Below, piece by piece: positions 7,987 through 16,407 of a DNA stretch of 27,680 nucleotides (position 1 is its first letter; each line of letters starts with the position of its first letter). A program made the position numbers and the translations under genes. Source of the DNA: Bacillota bacterium. GTDB taxonomy: Bacteria > Bacillota > UBA4882 > UBA8346. Under the pieces are notes generated by a model, which made no database searches, was not told where the DNA came from, and saw only the letters and a list, made by a program, of their open reading frames with translations. The stretch spans positions 1 through 27,680 of the forward strand of contig JAEZKW010000318.1 of the NCBI GenBank assembly GCA_023415375.1, given 5' to 3'.

Positions 7987-8949
7987 TTAATTGGCTTTTT
8001 TGAGGGGAAATAGTAATTTTTGAATGTAGGGTTGATTATAATTTTTCATCGTTACAACTTCTACGCCGGTATCAATTCGTTTGGCAATCTTTTTTCCATG
8101 TAAAACGTCAATACACGCTTTCACCGCAGTGTATCCCATATTATAAGGGTTCTGGACAACCAATCCCTGAATCGTCCCATTTTGAAGCATTTCAATCTCC
8201 AGGGGTGAAGCATCAAAAGCTATAATTTTGACTTTTCCCGCTAAGCCACGCACTTTAACAGCCCGAGAAACGCCAATAGCACCGGGTTCATTGGCAGCAA
8301 AAATACCGTCTAAATCAGGATTAGCCGTTAAAATATTTTCAGTTACCGACATTGCTTTAGCCACATCGCTTTCCGAATACTGAACCGCTACTAATTTGAT
8401 ATTAGGAAATTTACTAATAGCTAATTTAAAGCCCTGCTCCCGTAAGATGGAAGTAGAGGCGCCCGGGATATAGGGAATACATGCCACTTTCCCCTTTTCG
8501 CCTATTAGTGTAGCTAATGTGTTTCCGGCATCGATTGCGCCTTTTAGGTTGTCGGTTGCAACCAAACTTAGGGTCGGATCGGGATCCAATCCGGAATCGA
8601 GTGAAATAACAGGAATACCTTTATCGAGAGCCTTCTTAACAGGAGCATATAACGCTTTGACATCACAGGCTGCAAGGGCAATTGCATTAACCCTTTTATT
8701 GGTATAATCTTCGACAATCGATATCTGTCCAGCAATATCAGTTTCCACAACCGGCCCTTTTAAAATTATTTCAGCCCCGTATTGTTTTCCGGCAGCATAG
8801 GCTCCAGCCCGGACTGTTAACCAAAAGGAAGTGGATAACGTCTTGGCGCAAACAAGAATGGTAAACTTTTTGGGCGGTTCGGCATAAGATTGCGAAAAGA
8901 GCATGATGATGCCAACGAATAATACGATAACTTTGAAGCGTTTCTTCAT
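7987..8949 (-). CDS. RbsB-like sugar-binding protein (second copy)
   Basis: The ATG at 8949 is chosen because GGAG lies 8 nt upstream; a GTG three codons earlier would overlap that site. The 320-aa product starts with a 23-residue signal peptide ending QSYA and has no lipobox cysteine. The mature part is a type I periplasmic-binding fold (Peripla_BP_4): WLTVRAGAYAAGKQYGAEI, AALACDVKALYAPV-like middle, FAANEPGAIGVSRAV and IAFDASPLEIEMLQNG. It should deliver a monosaccharide to the permease encoded 23 bp upstream. It is clearly diverged from the copy at 11940-12887, so the two may bind different sugars or anomers. Confidence 0.92.
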   Translation of the reverse strand: MKKRFKVIVLFVGIIMLFSQSYAEPPKKFTILVCAKTLSTSFWLTVRAGAYAAGKQYGAEIILKGPVVETDIAGQISIVEDYTNKRVNAIALAACDVKALYAPVKKALDKGIPVISLDSGLDPDPTLSLVATDNLKGAIDAGNTLATLIGEKGKVACIPYIPGASTSILREQGFKLAISKFPNIKLVAVQYSESDVAKAMSVTENILTANPDLDGIFAANEPGAIGVSRAVKVRGLAGKVKIIAFDASPLEIEMLQNGTIQGLVVQNPYNMGYTAVKACIDVLHGKKIAKRIDTGVEVVTMKNYNQPYIQKLLFPLKKAN

Positions 8950-8972
8950 TACCACCACTCCATTTTCTATCC

Positions 8973-9953
8973 TTAACTGTCCAAATTTTTATTCCTCTGG
9001 CGTGGCCGGTGTTGATCCCAATACACAGCTCCTACAATAACCACTCCGACCAAAACTTGTTGCCAAAATACTGAAACATTTAACAGATTAGAACCGTTCC
9101 GCAACAATCCCATAATTAAACCACCGATAATTGATCCCAAAACCGTACCAACCCCGCCTCGTAAAGAAGCGCCTCCCATAACGCAGGCTGCTATAACTTC
9201 CAATTCATAACCTGTTCCGGCTGTTGGTTGCCCCGTATTTAAGCGGGATGCTAAAATAATACCGGCAAACCCAGCCAAAAGTCCGGACATTGTATAATAG
9301 CCGGTTAAATAATTATCAACATTCACTCCGGATAGCCGAGTCGCCTCAGAATTACTTCCAACAGCATAACTTAAACGTCCAAAACGGGTATATCTCAAAA
9401 TGAAGTGGCCAATCATAGCAATCATGATCATCAAAAAAACCGGCACCGGAAAGCCTCTGAAAAGGGTTCCCATTCCCCACCAGGAAAAAGAATCCGAGAA
9501 ACCCGATATAACAACACCATCGCTAATAACGAGAGCCATTCCCCGGGCCACTCCCATCATTCCCAAAGTCACAATAAACGGCGGCAATTTTCCCTTACTG
9601 ATTAAAAAGCCATTAATAAACCCACAACCAGCTCCTACCAGAGTGCCCGAGATAATACTTAACGTCTCGGAATATCCTTGAACCAACATCACTGAAGTAA
9701 TAATTCCGCTTAAAGCTAAAACAGAGCCTATTGAAAGATCGATACCCCCGCAAATAATAACCATCATTTCACCAATGGCCAAAATAACCGTCACTACGAT
9801 TTGAACACCAATTGCGCATAGATTATCCCAAGTTAAAAAATAGGGTGAAAGAAAAGTTAATAGAATAAAAATCATTAATAAGCTAATCATAGGGGTAAAG
9901 CGTTGCATATTTTCTTTTAGAAAATTTTTGGAATAATTCACAAAATCATTCAT
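8973..9953 (-). CDS. RbsC-like sugar ABC permease (second copy)
   Basis: A polytopic BPD_transp_2 family permease. Blocks shared with RbsC are GGIDLSIGSVLALSGI, NGFLISKGKLPPFIVTLGMM, GSNSEATRLSGVNV and GGASLRGGVGTVLG. The start is uncertain: the frame is open to 10058, but that would place a long hairpin (9975-10018) inside the gene. MNDFVNYSK at 9953 is preferred, giving 326 aa with a GGAG 12 nt upstream; an ATG at 9971 is a third choice. It pairs with the following binding protein and has no ATPase gene of its own, so it probably shares the RbsA encoded at 13913-15427. Confidence 0.88.
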   Translation of the reverse strand: MNDFVNYSKNFLKENMQRFTPMISLLMIFILLTFLSPYFLTWDNLCAIGVQIVVTVILAIGEMMVIICGGIDLSIGSVLALSGIITSVMLVQGYSETLSIISGTLVGAGCGFINGFLISKGKLPPFIVTLGMMGVARGMALVISDGVVISGFSDSFSWWGMGTLFRGFPVPVFLMIMIAMIGHFILRYTRFGRLSYAVGSNSEATRLSGVNVDNYLTGYYTMSGLLAGFAGIILASRLNTGQPTAGTGYELEVIAACVMGGASLRGGVGTVLGSIIGGLIMGLLRNGSNLLNVSVFWQQVLVGVVIVGAVYWDQHRPRQRNKNLDS

Positions 9954-9974
9954 TTGTAATTTATACTCCATCTT

Positions 9975-10018
9975 CAAAGAACAGATTAATGGTATTATAG
10001 CATTGAATCTGTTCTTTG
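9975..10018. repeat. Intercistronic hairpin upstream of second rbsC-like gene
   Basis: CAAAGAACAGATT (9975-9987) and AATCTGTTCTTTG (10006-10018) are perfect inverted copies, extended inward by AATG/CATT across a one-base bulge. It lies between the chemoreceptor and the second permease. There is no T-run, so a processing, stability or translation-control role is more likely than termination. Confidence 0.7.
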
Positions 10019-10064
10019 CAATATCCCTAAAAAAAGGCATGGTCCTCTTAAAATGCAATATTCA

Positions 10065-11795
10065 TTAAACTTTAAATACTTTTGCTGTATTCTTCATTTC
10101 ATTCGATATACGGAGTAGATTTTCAGCGAGTAAACTCACTTCTTGTGCTGCAGCACTTTGTTCTTCCGCTGAAGCTGAAACTTCTTCGCTGCTAGCCATA
10201 CTTTCCTCACTGATAGCCGCAATATTGGCAACAGCAGCGATTACTTTTTCGTTATCTTCGCTCATTTCCCGGGCAGCCTTCGCCACTTCGTTAATTTTTT
10301 CCAAAGCTATTTTCAATTCATCAAAAATGCCTTCAAATGTAACTGCAGCTTTGCCTGCTAAATTTTTTCCTCCTTCAACCCTTTCAACTCCATTTTCCAT
10401 GAGCCGAACTGCTTGTTCAGCACGCTCCATCATGTGGTTGGTCAGATCATCGATTCTTTGAGCAGCCCCCCGGGATCGCTCGGCAAGCCTCCCAATCGAA
10501 TGGGCGACAACACTAAAGCCTTTCCCTTGTTCGCCTGCACGGGAAGCTTCAATCGATGCATTCAATGAGAGTAACGAAGTTTCATCGGTTATTTCCCTAA
10601 TTTCCGTGGAAATTTCCGCAATAATTTTTGAAGCTTTATCGAGTTCTTGAATAACATCTCCGATCGCTTTGGTTGCTAAAAATATTCGATTGATTTCATC
10701 AGCCACTTCGATCGTAAGTTTTCGTCCGCTCTGTGCTTTAAGAGCTACTTGTTCAGAAGATTTTGCAATATCCAGAGTCTGCTCGGAAACCTTACAAACT
10801 TTGCCTCCCAACTTATCAACAGTACTAGCGGTTTGGTTGACTTGTTCGGCTTGATTTGAGGAGGCATACGCCAACTGTTGCATAGCCTTCGCCACCTCCT
10901 CAGCCGACCGTCCTGAATCTTTTGCAGCAGTTTTCAAATTTTCACTCGCTTTATCGATTTGCTCCGATTCTTGGTTAAGATTATGAATAAGACCGCGGAG
11001 GCTTTTAAGCGAAACATTCAGTTCATTGACGACCTCATAGGTTTCCCGGCAACCAAAGGAGTCTATAGTTTGAGTAAAATCGCCGGCAGCCATTGCACGT
11101 GCCGCCTTAATAATCTCTTGCATTGGCCAAGATATCGAAAAATTAATCAATATCCCAATAATTACCGCAATACAAGTCCCAGTAACTAACAAAAGGATTG
11201 CCATCGTTCTTTGGTTCTGGGAAGCATTTTTACTATCCGTTGAAGTATTATAAGAACTTTCTTGAACTTGGGTTTGTATATTGCCGATATCTTTAAGGGC
11301 CTGAAATAATATGGTTTCGCATTCAAGAAAATTTTCTTTTGTATCCGCAGCATAAGCTAATGTCTTTAATTTTTTCACAGTTACAATAAGATCTTTCGCC
11401 GGATCCAAAACAAGTTCGGCGATTCGACTGTTCGACGAAGTCGTTTTCGTAATTTGTTTTATGTTTGCTATATTTTTATCAATGGAACGAAAAGTATAAT
11501 CTAAAGAGCTGCTATCCGCCAGCTTAGATAAACGTTTTAAATAATTTTCTCTGATAAAAAGCAAATCGGATTTTAAGGCATCGGTCTCGTTCCTAAATTG
11601 CACCGCAGAATTAAACATTTTTTGGTTGGCTCTTTGCTGAGAATCGATATAACCTAATACCATATAACCCTGTATTGCTGTAAAAGCAACCATTATCACA
11701 ATAATACTTAAGATCAAATGAAAAACCCGTATTTTTTGGATAAGCGGTTGAGACAAAAATACTATTATGTTTTTCTTGACGTATTTTTTCATCAC
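10065..11795 (-). CDS. Methyl-accepting chemotaxis protein
   Basis: The 576-aa product has a transmembrane helix at about 25-50, an extracytoplasmic helical ligand domain of the four-helix-bundle type (about 51-195), a second transmembrane helix (about 197-222), a HAMP linker (about 223-275) and a long coiled-coil signalling domain. The hairpin tip reads TSLLSLNASIEASRAGEQGK, the conserved CheA/CheW contact region in slightly divergent form. No C-terminal CheR-binding pentapeptide is seen. GTG at 11795 or ATG at 11792 are both within reach of a GGAGGG site. It lies inside the sugar transport operon between the two permease/binding-protein sets, so it probably senses sugar-loaded binding protein, as Trg does with RbsB. 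Confidence 0.94.
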   Translation of the reverse strand: MMKKYVKKNIIVFLSQPLIQKIRVFHLILSIIVIMVAFTAIQGYMVLGYIDSQQRANQKMFNSAVQFRNETDALKSDLLFIRENYLKRLSKLADSSSLDYTFRSIDKNIANIKQITKTTSSNSRIAELVLDPAKDLIVTVKKLKTLAYAADTKENFLECETILFQALKDIGNIQTQVQESSYNTSTDSKNASQNQRTMAILLLVTGTCIAVIIGILINFSISWPMQEIIKAARAMAAGDFTQTIDSFGCRETYEVVNELNVSLKSLRGLIHNLNQESEQIDKASENLKTAAKDSGRSAEEVAKAMQQLAYASSNQAEQVNQTASTVDKLGGKVCKVSEQTLDIAKSSEQVALKAQSGRKLTIEVADEINRIFLATKAIGDVIQELDKASKIIAEISTEIREITDETSLLSLNASIEASRAGEQGKGFSVVAHSIGRLAERSRGAAQRIDDLTNHMMERAEQAVRLMENGVERVEGGKNLAGKAAVTFEGIFDELKIALEKINEVAKAAREMSEDNEKVIAAVANIAAISEESMASSEEVSASAEEQSAAAQEVSLLAENLLRISNEMKNTAKVFKV

Positions 11796-11897
11796 TAAAT
11801 CCCTCCGTAAAATTCTTTAAAACATGTTAATACCAGAAATCAGGGATTTTGATTACGATTCAATACGGAAAAATAAATTGGAGTTCACCAGAAAAAT

Positions 11898-11925
11898 AGA
11901 GGTCTGCCAAAATTGGCAGACCTCT
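11898..11925 (-). terminator. Terminator after rbsB-like gene
   Basis: AGAGGTCTGCCAA (11898-11910) and TTGGCAGACCTCT (11913-11925) form a perfect 13-bp stem, followed on the minus strand by ATTTTT. It lies 15 bp downstream of the binding-protein stop and either ends the rbsACB unit or attenuates transcription into the chemoreceptor, which would favour high binding-protein levels. Confidence 0.85.
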
Positions 11926-11939
11926 AAAATGAAATTATC

Positions 11940-12887
11940 CTATTTGTTTCCTAATGCTTTTTGAGCTTCATCCGTTGCAATATTTTGGGTTGTTACGCCA
12001 AATACACCGGTATCGATAAATTTTTGAATGGGCTTTCCTTTGATTTTATCCCAAGCGGTTTTAACTCCCATATAACCCATATTATAAGGGCTTTGAACCA
12101 TGATTGCTTGATAGACGCCTTTTTTAGTGTAATCTTGGAGGATAGGAGCGCCGTCAAAACCAATGGCTACGATTTTACCAGCTTTACCTGCGGTATCAAT
12201 AGCTTTACCAACACCAATTGCAGTAGGTTCATTAGCGGCGAAAACGCCTTTCAAATCCGGATTAGAAGCCATAACATCAGTCATTTGATTTAAAGCTTTG
12301 GCAGAATCGGAATCGGAATAGAACGGTCCTACAATTTTCATCTTGGTTTTAGCTTTAATTTGGTTGGTAAATCCTTTGGCTCTGTCAACGCAGCTGCCAG
12401 CGCCGGCAACATAAAGCATTAAAGCAACTTTACCAGTTTTTCCAGCCCGCTTAATCAATTCATCAGCTGCTTTCTGACCAGCGACAACGTTATTAGTAGT
12501 TAAAAAGGAGTCGGTTGGAGTGTCGAGGGCTGAATCAATACCAATTAAAGCAATTTTTTGTTCTTTGGCTTTTTCGGCAACTTTCACCAAAGCCTTGGGA
12601 TCACACGGAGCAAGCACAATTCCTTTTACTTGACGATTGATAGCATTTTCTACCAATGAAACTTGACCATTGATATCGGTTTCAGCAGCCGGCCCATCAT
12701 AAGAAATGGCAATACCCAATTCTTTTGCTGCGGCTTGCGCACCCTTATTAACAACTTGCCAATAGGACGAATTATTGGTCTTCACGATAACTGCAATATC
12801 CTCTGTAGATGCTAAAACATTTCCAATGACAAAACTTAAAACAAAAATTACAGCCATCATGATAATGAGATTTCTGCTTTTAAGCAT
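11940..12887 (-). CDS. RbsB-like sugar-binding protein (first copy)
   Basis: The ATG at 12887 (MLKSRNLIIMM) has AGGAGGGG 5 nt upstream; the open frame ten codons further upstream contains this ribosome site and is rejected. The 315-aa product has a signal peptide of about 26 residues ending NVLA. The mature Peripla_BP_4 fold shows YWQVVNKGAQAAAKELGI, LAPCDPKALVKVAEKA, FAANEPTAIGVGKAID and IGFDGAPILQDYTKKG. It shares the wider motif ANEPxAIGV and QxPYNMGY with the second copy, so both belong to one subfamily. It follows its permease by 46 bp and is followed by a strong terminator. Confidence 0.93.
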   Translation of the reverse strand: MLKSRNLIIMMAVIFVLSFVIGNVLASTEDIAVIVKTNNSSYWQVVNKGAQAAAKELGIAISYDGPAAETDINGQVSLVENAINRQVKGIVLAPCDPKALVKVAEKAKEQKIALIGIDSALDTPTDSFLTTNNVVAGQKAADELIKRAGKTGKVALMLYVAGAGSCVDRAKGFTNQIKAKTKMKIVGPFYSDSDSAKALNQMTDVMASNPDLKGVFAANEPTAIGVGKAIDTAGKAGKIVAIGFDGAPILQDYTKKGVYQAIMVQSPYNMGYMGVKTAWDKIKGKPIQKFIDTGVFGVTTQNIATDEAQKALGNK

Positions 12888-12933
12888 TTTTTCCCCTCCT
12901 AATAATTTTACTCTCACTTGCTTTACTTTCTAA

Positions 12934-13911
12934 TCAGGCTTTTTTATTTCGCAACTGATCAATATAAACAGCTACGATTAACACACCTCCTATCACGATT
13001 GATTGAATAAACGATGATACACCCAACATATTTAAACCATTGCGGAGTACCCCGATGATAAAGGCACCGATCATGGTCCCCATGATGGTCCCAACGCCTC
13101 CGTTCAAACTGGTACCACCAATAACCGCTGAGGCAATTGCATCAAGTTCATAAGAATTACCAGCTGTAGCTTGTGCCGTTGATAAACGGGACGCCAGTAC
13201 TATACCTGCTACTGCTGATAACAAGCCTGAAATCGCATATAACATATATTTTGTACGATTGATATTTAATCCCGAAAGCCTTGCAGCTTCTTCGTTTGAA
13301 CCAATGGTATACGCATACCGGCCAAGACGGGTTTTCTTTAATACGAATCCAAAAATCAATGCAATTAAAATCATAATAATTACAGGTACAGGAATGATTG
13401 TTCCCGGTATTGTACTGCCTAACAGATCAAAAAAGGGTGATGAAACAGTAATTGGAGCGGCATTGGTAATATAAAGCGCAGTGCCACGGGCAATCATCAT
13501 CATTCCAAGTGTTGCAATAAAAGGTGGTAATTTCATTTTGGAAATCACAAAGCCGTTAAATAAACCGCAGATAACTCCTACCACCAATCCCAATAAAATC
13601 GCTATCGGCGACGGGACACCAGCATTCATTGCAAGACCGGTTACCACGCCAGCCAAAGCGATGACTGAACCAATACCTAAATCGATTCCTGCAGTGATAA
13701 TAACAAAGGTAACACCGATACCAATAAATGAAATAATACTGGTTTGTAAAGCTACCGTTAACAAATTATTAATTGTGTGAAAAGGTGGACATATAATAGA
13801 AAAAACAATTACCAAGAGAATCAACGCTGCAAAAGCAGCAAATTTTTCGAATAAATTGGGATTTACGAAACCCATTATTAACTGATTATTTGTTTTTTCA
13901 GTCGAATTCAT
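12934..13911 (-). CDS. rbsC: RbsC-like sugar ABC permease (first copy)
   Basis: A 325-aa integral membrane permease of the BPD_transp_2 family, with roughly eight to ten hydrophobic segments. Diagnostic stretches are TAGIDLGIGSVIALAGVV, NGFVISKMKLPPFIATLGMM, GSNEEAARLSGLNI and GGTSLNGGVGTIMGTMIGA. The ATG at 13911 lies one base beyond the rbsA stop region and has AGAGGT upstream, so translation is coupled to the ATPase. It forms the membrane channel of the monosaccharide importer. The rbs name gives family membership; the sugar need not be ribose. Confidence 0.93.
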   Translation of the reverse strand: MNSTEKTNNQLIMGFVNPNLFEKFAAFAALILLVIVFSIICPPFHTINNLLTVALQTSIISFIGIGVTFVIITAGIDLGIGSVIALAGVVTGLAMNAGVPSPIAILLGLVVGVICGLFNGFVISKMKLPPFIATLGMMMIARGTALYITNAAPITVSSPFFDLLGSTIPGTIIPVPVIIMILIALIFGFVLKKTRLGRYAYTIGSNEEAARLSGLNINRTKYMLYAISGLLSAVAGIVLASRLSTAQATAGNSYELDAIASAVIGGTSLNGGVGTIMGTMIGAFIIGVLRNGLNMLGVSSFIQSIVIGGVLIVAVYIDQLRNKKA

Positions 13912-13912
13912 G

Positions 13913-15427
13913 TTACATTACCTCTTTATTCTGATTTTCCAGCCCGGTCGCCAGATTGAGTATTCTTTCCTGAGTCACTTCGGTCTTTGTAAGTTCACCG
14001 GTAATTCTACCCTCATGCAAAACGATAATTCGGTCGCTCATACCGATAATTTCTTGAAGTTCAGAAGAAATCATAATCACGCCGACGCCTTGTTTTACAA
14101 GTTGATTCATCAGTTCATAAACTTCAAACTTCGCACCTACATCAATTCCTCGGGTCGGTTCATCGAAAATAACCACCTGTGAATTGCGGCATAACCATTT
14201 GGCAATGACTATTTTTTGTTGGTTACCACCGCTTAAATTATTGACGCGCTGATCCAAACTCGGTGTTTTAATATGCAAATCTTTGACAAATTTTTCAGCG
14301 AATGATTCTTCTTTGTGTCTGGATATAACTCCACAAAGATTGGAAATTGAAAAGATATTCGCTAGAGTTATATTTTTGTCCACTGCCAAATTCAAGGCTA
14401 ATCCATCGCGTTTTCGATCTTCTGAAAGATAGGCAACTCCGGCTTTAATCGCTTCCAACGGACTGGAAATGGCAATCTCTTTTCCTTCCAGAAAAACTTG
14501 GCCCTCATCCTTTTGATCGGCGCCAAAAATAGCCCGAGCCAGTTCCGTTCGTCCAGCTCCCATAAGACCGGCTATTCCTAGAACTTCCCCTTTGTGAAGT
14601 TGAAATGATATATTTTTAATAATCCCTTTTCGGGAAATATTCCTGACCTCAAAGACAATTTCACCAATTGTCGAATCACGGTGGGGAAATTTATCACTTA
14701 AAGTCCGGCCCACCATTTTGGCAATAATTTCATCCAAGGATAGTTGCCCATATTCCCATGTCCCAATATAACAACCATCCCGTAATACACTAATCCGATC
14801 AACGATATGTTTAAGTTCTTCCAGACGGTGAGATATGTAAAAAATACCGACGCCTTCCGTTTTAAGCTTATGAATAATTTTGAATAATTCATCAATTTCT
14901 GCCTCACTCAAGGCGGAAGTCGGTTCGTCCATAATTAAAATTTGCGATTCTACGGATAGAGCTTTACAGATCTCCACCATTTGTTGTTTGGACACACTTA
15001 AATCTTTAACTAAGGTTGTGGGCTTGATGTCCAAATGAAGTGATTGTAGAATTTCAGTAGCCATTCGATTAAGCTTTTTTTCATCAATAATTTTCCCATA
15101 TATCATAGGTTCTCTACCCAAAAACATATTTTGAGCCACTGTAAGATGAGGTGCCAGATTTAATTCCTGATGAATAATACAAATGCCAAGCTGTTGGGCA
15201 GATTGTGTACCATGAATTGAAGTCTTTTGCCCTTTTAAATAGAGCGCTCCGGAATCCGGTTGGTAAATTCCGCTTAAGATTTTCATTAATGTCGATTTTC
15301 CAGCCCCATTTTCGCCGCAAATCGCATGGACTTCCCCACGATATAAGTCCATATTGACATTATCAAGGGCTACCACACCCGGAAAAGTTTTTCGGATATT
15401 TTCCATCTTTAAAAGCAGTTCACTCAT
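13913..15427 (-). CDS. rbsA: RbsA-like double-domain sugar ABC transporter ATPase
   Basis: The 504-aa length and two fused nucleotide-binding domains are standard for RbsA/MglA. The first half has an intact Walker A, GENGAGKST at 38-46, and Walker B ILIMDEPTSAL. The second half has the usual degenerate Walker A (GLMGAGRTE), with signature LSGGNQQ and Walker B VVIFDEPTRGID. RBS AAAGGAG lies 9 nt before the ATG at 15427. As the only transporter ATPase gene in the window it probably serves both permeases. It is the first gene after a 300-nt leader containing a promoter and terminator, so its expression is likely controlled by antitermination. Confidence 0.96.
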   Translation of the reverse strand: MSELLLKMENIRKTFPGVVALDNVNMDLYRGEVHAICGENGAGKSTLMKILSGIYQPDSGALYLKGQKTSIHGTQSAQQLGICIIHQELNLAPHLTVAQNMFLGREPMIYGKIIDEKKLNRMATEILQSLHLDIKPTTLVKDLSVSKQQMVEICKALSVESQILIMDEPTSALSEAEIDELFKIIHKLKTEGVGIFYISHRLEELKHIVDRISVLRDGCYIGTWEYGQLSLDEIIAKMVGRTLSDKFPHRDSTIGEIVFEVRNISRKGIIKNISFQLHKGEVLGIAGLMGAGRTELARAIFGADQKDEGQVFLEGKEIAISSPLEAIKAGVAYLSEDRKRDGLALNLAVDKNITLANIFSISNLCGVISRHKEESFAEKFVKDLHIKTPSLDQRVNNLSGGNQQKIVIAKWLCRNSQVVIFDEPTRGIDVGAKFEVYELMNQLVKQGVGVIMISSELQEIIGMSDRIIVLHEGRITGELTKTEVTQERILNLATGLENQNKEVM

Positions 15428-15449
15428 TACAAATGTCTCCTTTATCCTT

Positions 15450-15495
15450 GAGGCTGTCGAAAAAGATGTTTTAAATTTACTTTCGGGACACCCTC
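15450..15495. repeat. Short inverted-repeat element, MITE-like
   Basis: GAGGCTGTCGAAAAAG (15450-15465) and CTTTCGGGACACCCTC (15480-15495) are imperfect inverted copies. The end GGCTGTCGAAAAAG matches 13 of 14 bases with an end of the element at 18409-18515, so both may be one non-coding repeat family. It lies in the rbsA leader, 23 bp upstream of the gene. The remaining leader between 15496 and 15632 shows only a weak CAATTTTC/GAAAATTG inverted repeat. Confidence 0.5.
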
Positions 15496-15639
15496 AGCTC
15501 ATAACCCTTTCAATCAATTTTCCAAAAAATTTTCACGCATTTCATCAACGACTTTTTCAGAAAATTGAAATCAAAACAACCTGAGTTTACTGATTTGTTA
15601 CAAAACACCTCTTTTCTTGATTTATAAAAAAAACAAAAA

Positions 15640-15681
15640 AACGCCAGTTGTTGATTATAAAAAAATCAACAATCTGGCGTT
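15640..15681 (-). terminator. Leader terminator upstream of rbsA
   Basis: On the minus strand the arms at 15681-15664 and 15656-15640 form a 17-bp stem with a single bulge and a 7-nt loop. It is followed by a run of T interrupted by one G (15640-15624). It is one of the strongest terminators in the window. It lies downstream of the promoter at 15749-15777 and upstream of rbsA, so it can act as a regulated attenuator as well as ending read-through from the response regulator gene. Confidence 0.9.
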
Positions 15682-15720
15682 CATCGCCGAATTCGCACAC
15701 CCACCATGAGTGTTTGAATT
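15676..15720 (-). promoter_or_regulatory. Candidate ANTAR-type antiterminator: two tandem small hairpins
   Basis: Read as minus-strand RNA, hairpin P1 (15713-15697) pairs ACACUC with GGGUGU around the loop AUGGU, over a lower stem AAUUC/GAAUU (15720-15716 with 15694-15690). Hairpin P2 (15688-15676) pairs GGCG with CGCC around AUGAA. P2 shares six bases (15676-15681) with the 5' arm of the terminator, so P2 and the terminator exclude each other. ANTAR targets are known as two small hairpins, loops with A1 and G4, the second overlapping a terminator. P1 has A1 and G4, but both loops are 5 nt as drawn rather than 6, and P2 lacks G4. The arrangement fits; the loop consensus fits only partly. Confidence 0.55.
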
Positions 15721-15748
15721 TGATTCATTTGTAACTTACATTAAAATA

Positions 15749-15777
15749 ATTATAAGATTTGGTTAATAAAATGTCAA
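15749..15777 (-). promoter_or_regulatory. Consensus sigma-A promoter of the rbs leader
   Basis: On the minus strand TTGACA (15777-15772) and TATAAT (15754-15749) are both perfect consensus hexamers with a 17-bp spacer. It begins 7 bp downstream of the response regulator stop codon. A start near 15742 would give a leader of about 315 nt carrying two hairpins and the terminator before rbsA. A perfect promoter placed in front of a perfect terminator implies control at elongation. Confidence 0.88.
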
Positions 15778-15783
15778 CAACCT

Positions 15784-16365
15784 TCAAGAAAAATATTTAT
15801 CGGCATTAATAATATCCCTCGCAATTTCCGCCAATTTGACATTACGTTCATTGCTCAACTTCTGGAGTTTTTTCATGGCTTGGGCTTCCGTAATGTTAAC
15901 TTTAGACATTAAAATCCCTTTGGCACGTTCCAACAACTTTCTTTCTTCCAACATTTGCCGCAGACGGTTGGTTTCTTCCCGGGCCGCTGAAAAATCACCA
16001 TAATTCTTCACAGCGACTTCAATGGCAGGAGCCAGATTTTGTTTGGTTACCGGTTTAATCAAATAACTAATAACCCCGGCCTCCGTTGCATCTTTGATCA
16101 ACTTTTCATCCGAATATCCGCTAATAATAACAACAGGTATTTGCCATTTTTCTTTGATTAATTTGGCGGCTTCAATGCCATTCAGACGCGGCATATTAAT
16201 ATCCATGAGCACTAAATCGGGTCGTAATTGTCCGCATAATTCCAAAGCCTCGACACCATCCGTTGCATCACCTATCACTTGATAGTCAAGTTCCTTTAAT
16301 TGGGCAATGATACTTAAGGCAACTAATGTTTCATCCTCAGCAACAACAATTTTTAGGCCCTTCAT
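15784..16365 (-). CDS. ANTAR-domain response regulator (RNA-binding antiterminator)
   Basis: The 193-aa protein has a receiver domain (1-120) with the acidic pocket Glu10/Asp11, phospho-acceptor Asp55 in LVLMDINMP, Ser82 and Lys104 in YLIKP. A short coiled coil leads to an ANTAR domain (about 133-187) with LLERAKGILMSKVNITEAQA and the three-helix pattern that binds hairpin loops in RNA. ANTAR regulators act after phosphorylation by a HisKA_2-type kinase and prevent termination in leader RNAs. The kinase is encoded 42 bp upstream, and a promoter-hairpin-terminator leader follows 7 bp downstream, so the rbs operon is the obvious target. Start ATG at 16365 has AGGTGA upstream. Confidence 0.95.
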   Translation of the reverse strand: MKGLKIVVAEDETLVALSIIAQLKELDYQVIGDATDGVEALELCGQLRPDLVLMDINMPRLNGIEAAKLIKEKWQIPVVIISGYSDEKLIKDATEAGVISYLIKPVTKQNLAPAIEVAVKNYGDFSAAREETNRLRQMLEERKLLERAKGILMSKVNITEAQAMKKLQKLSNERNVKLAEIARDIINADKYFS

Positions 16366-16407
16366 ATTCTCACCTGCTTGTCATTTATTTAAGCGGTAAT
16401 ATTGAGA

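Noticed and set aside
9954..10058. Longer start for the second permease at 10058
   Set aside because: The extra residues do not resemble RbsC and the segment is occupied by a strong hairpin.
12888..12917. Longer start for the first RbsB-like protein
   Set aside because: The added codons cover the AGGAGGGG ribosome site that serves the ATG at 12887, which directly begins the signal peptide.
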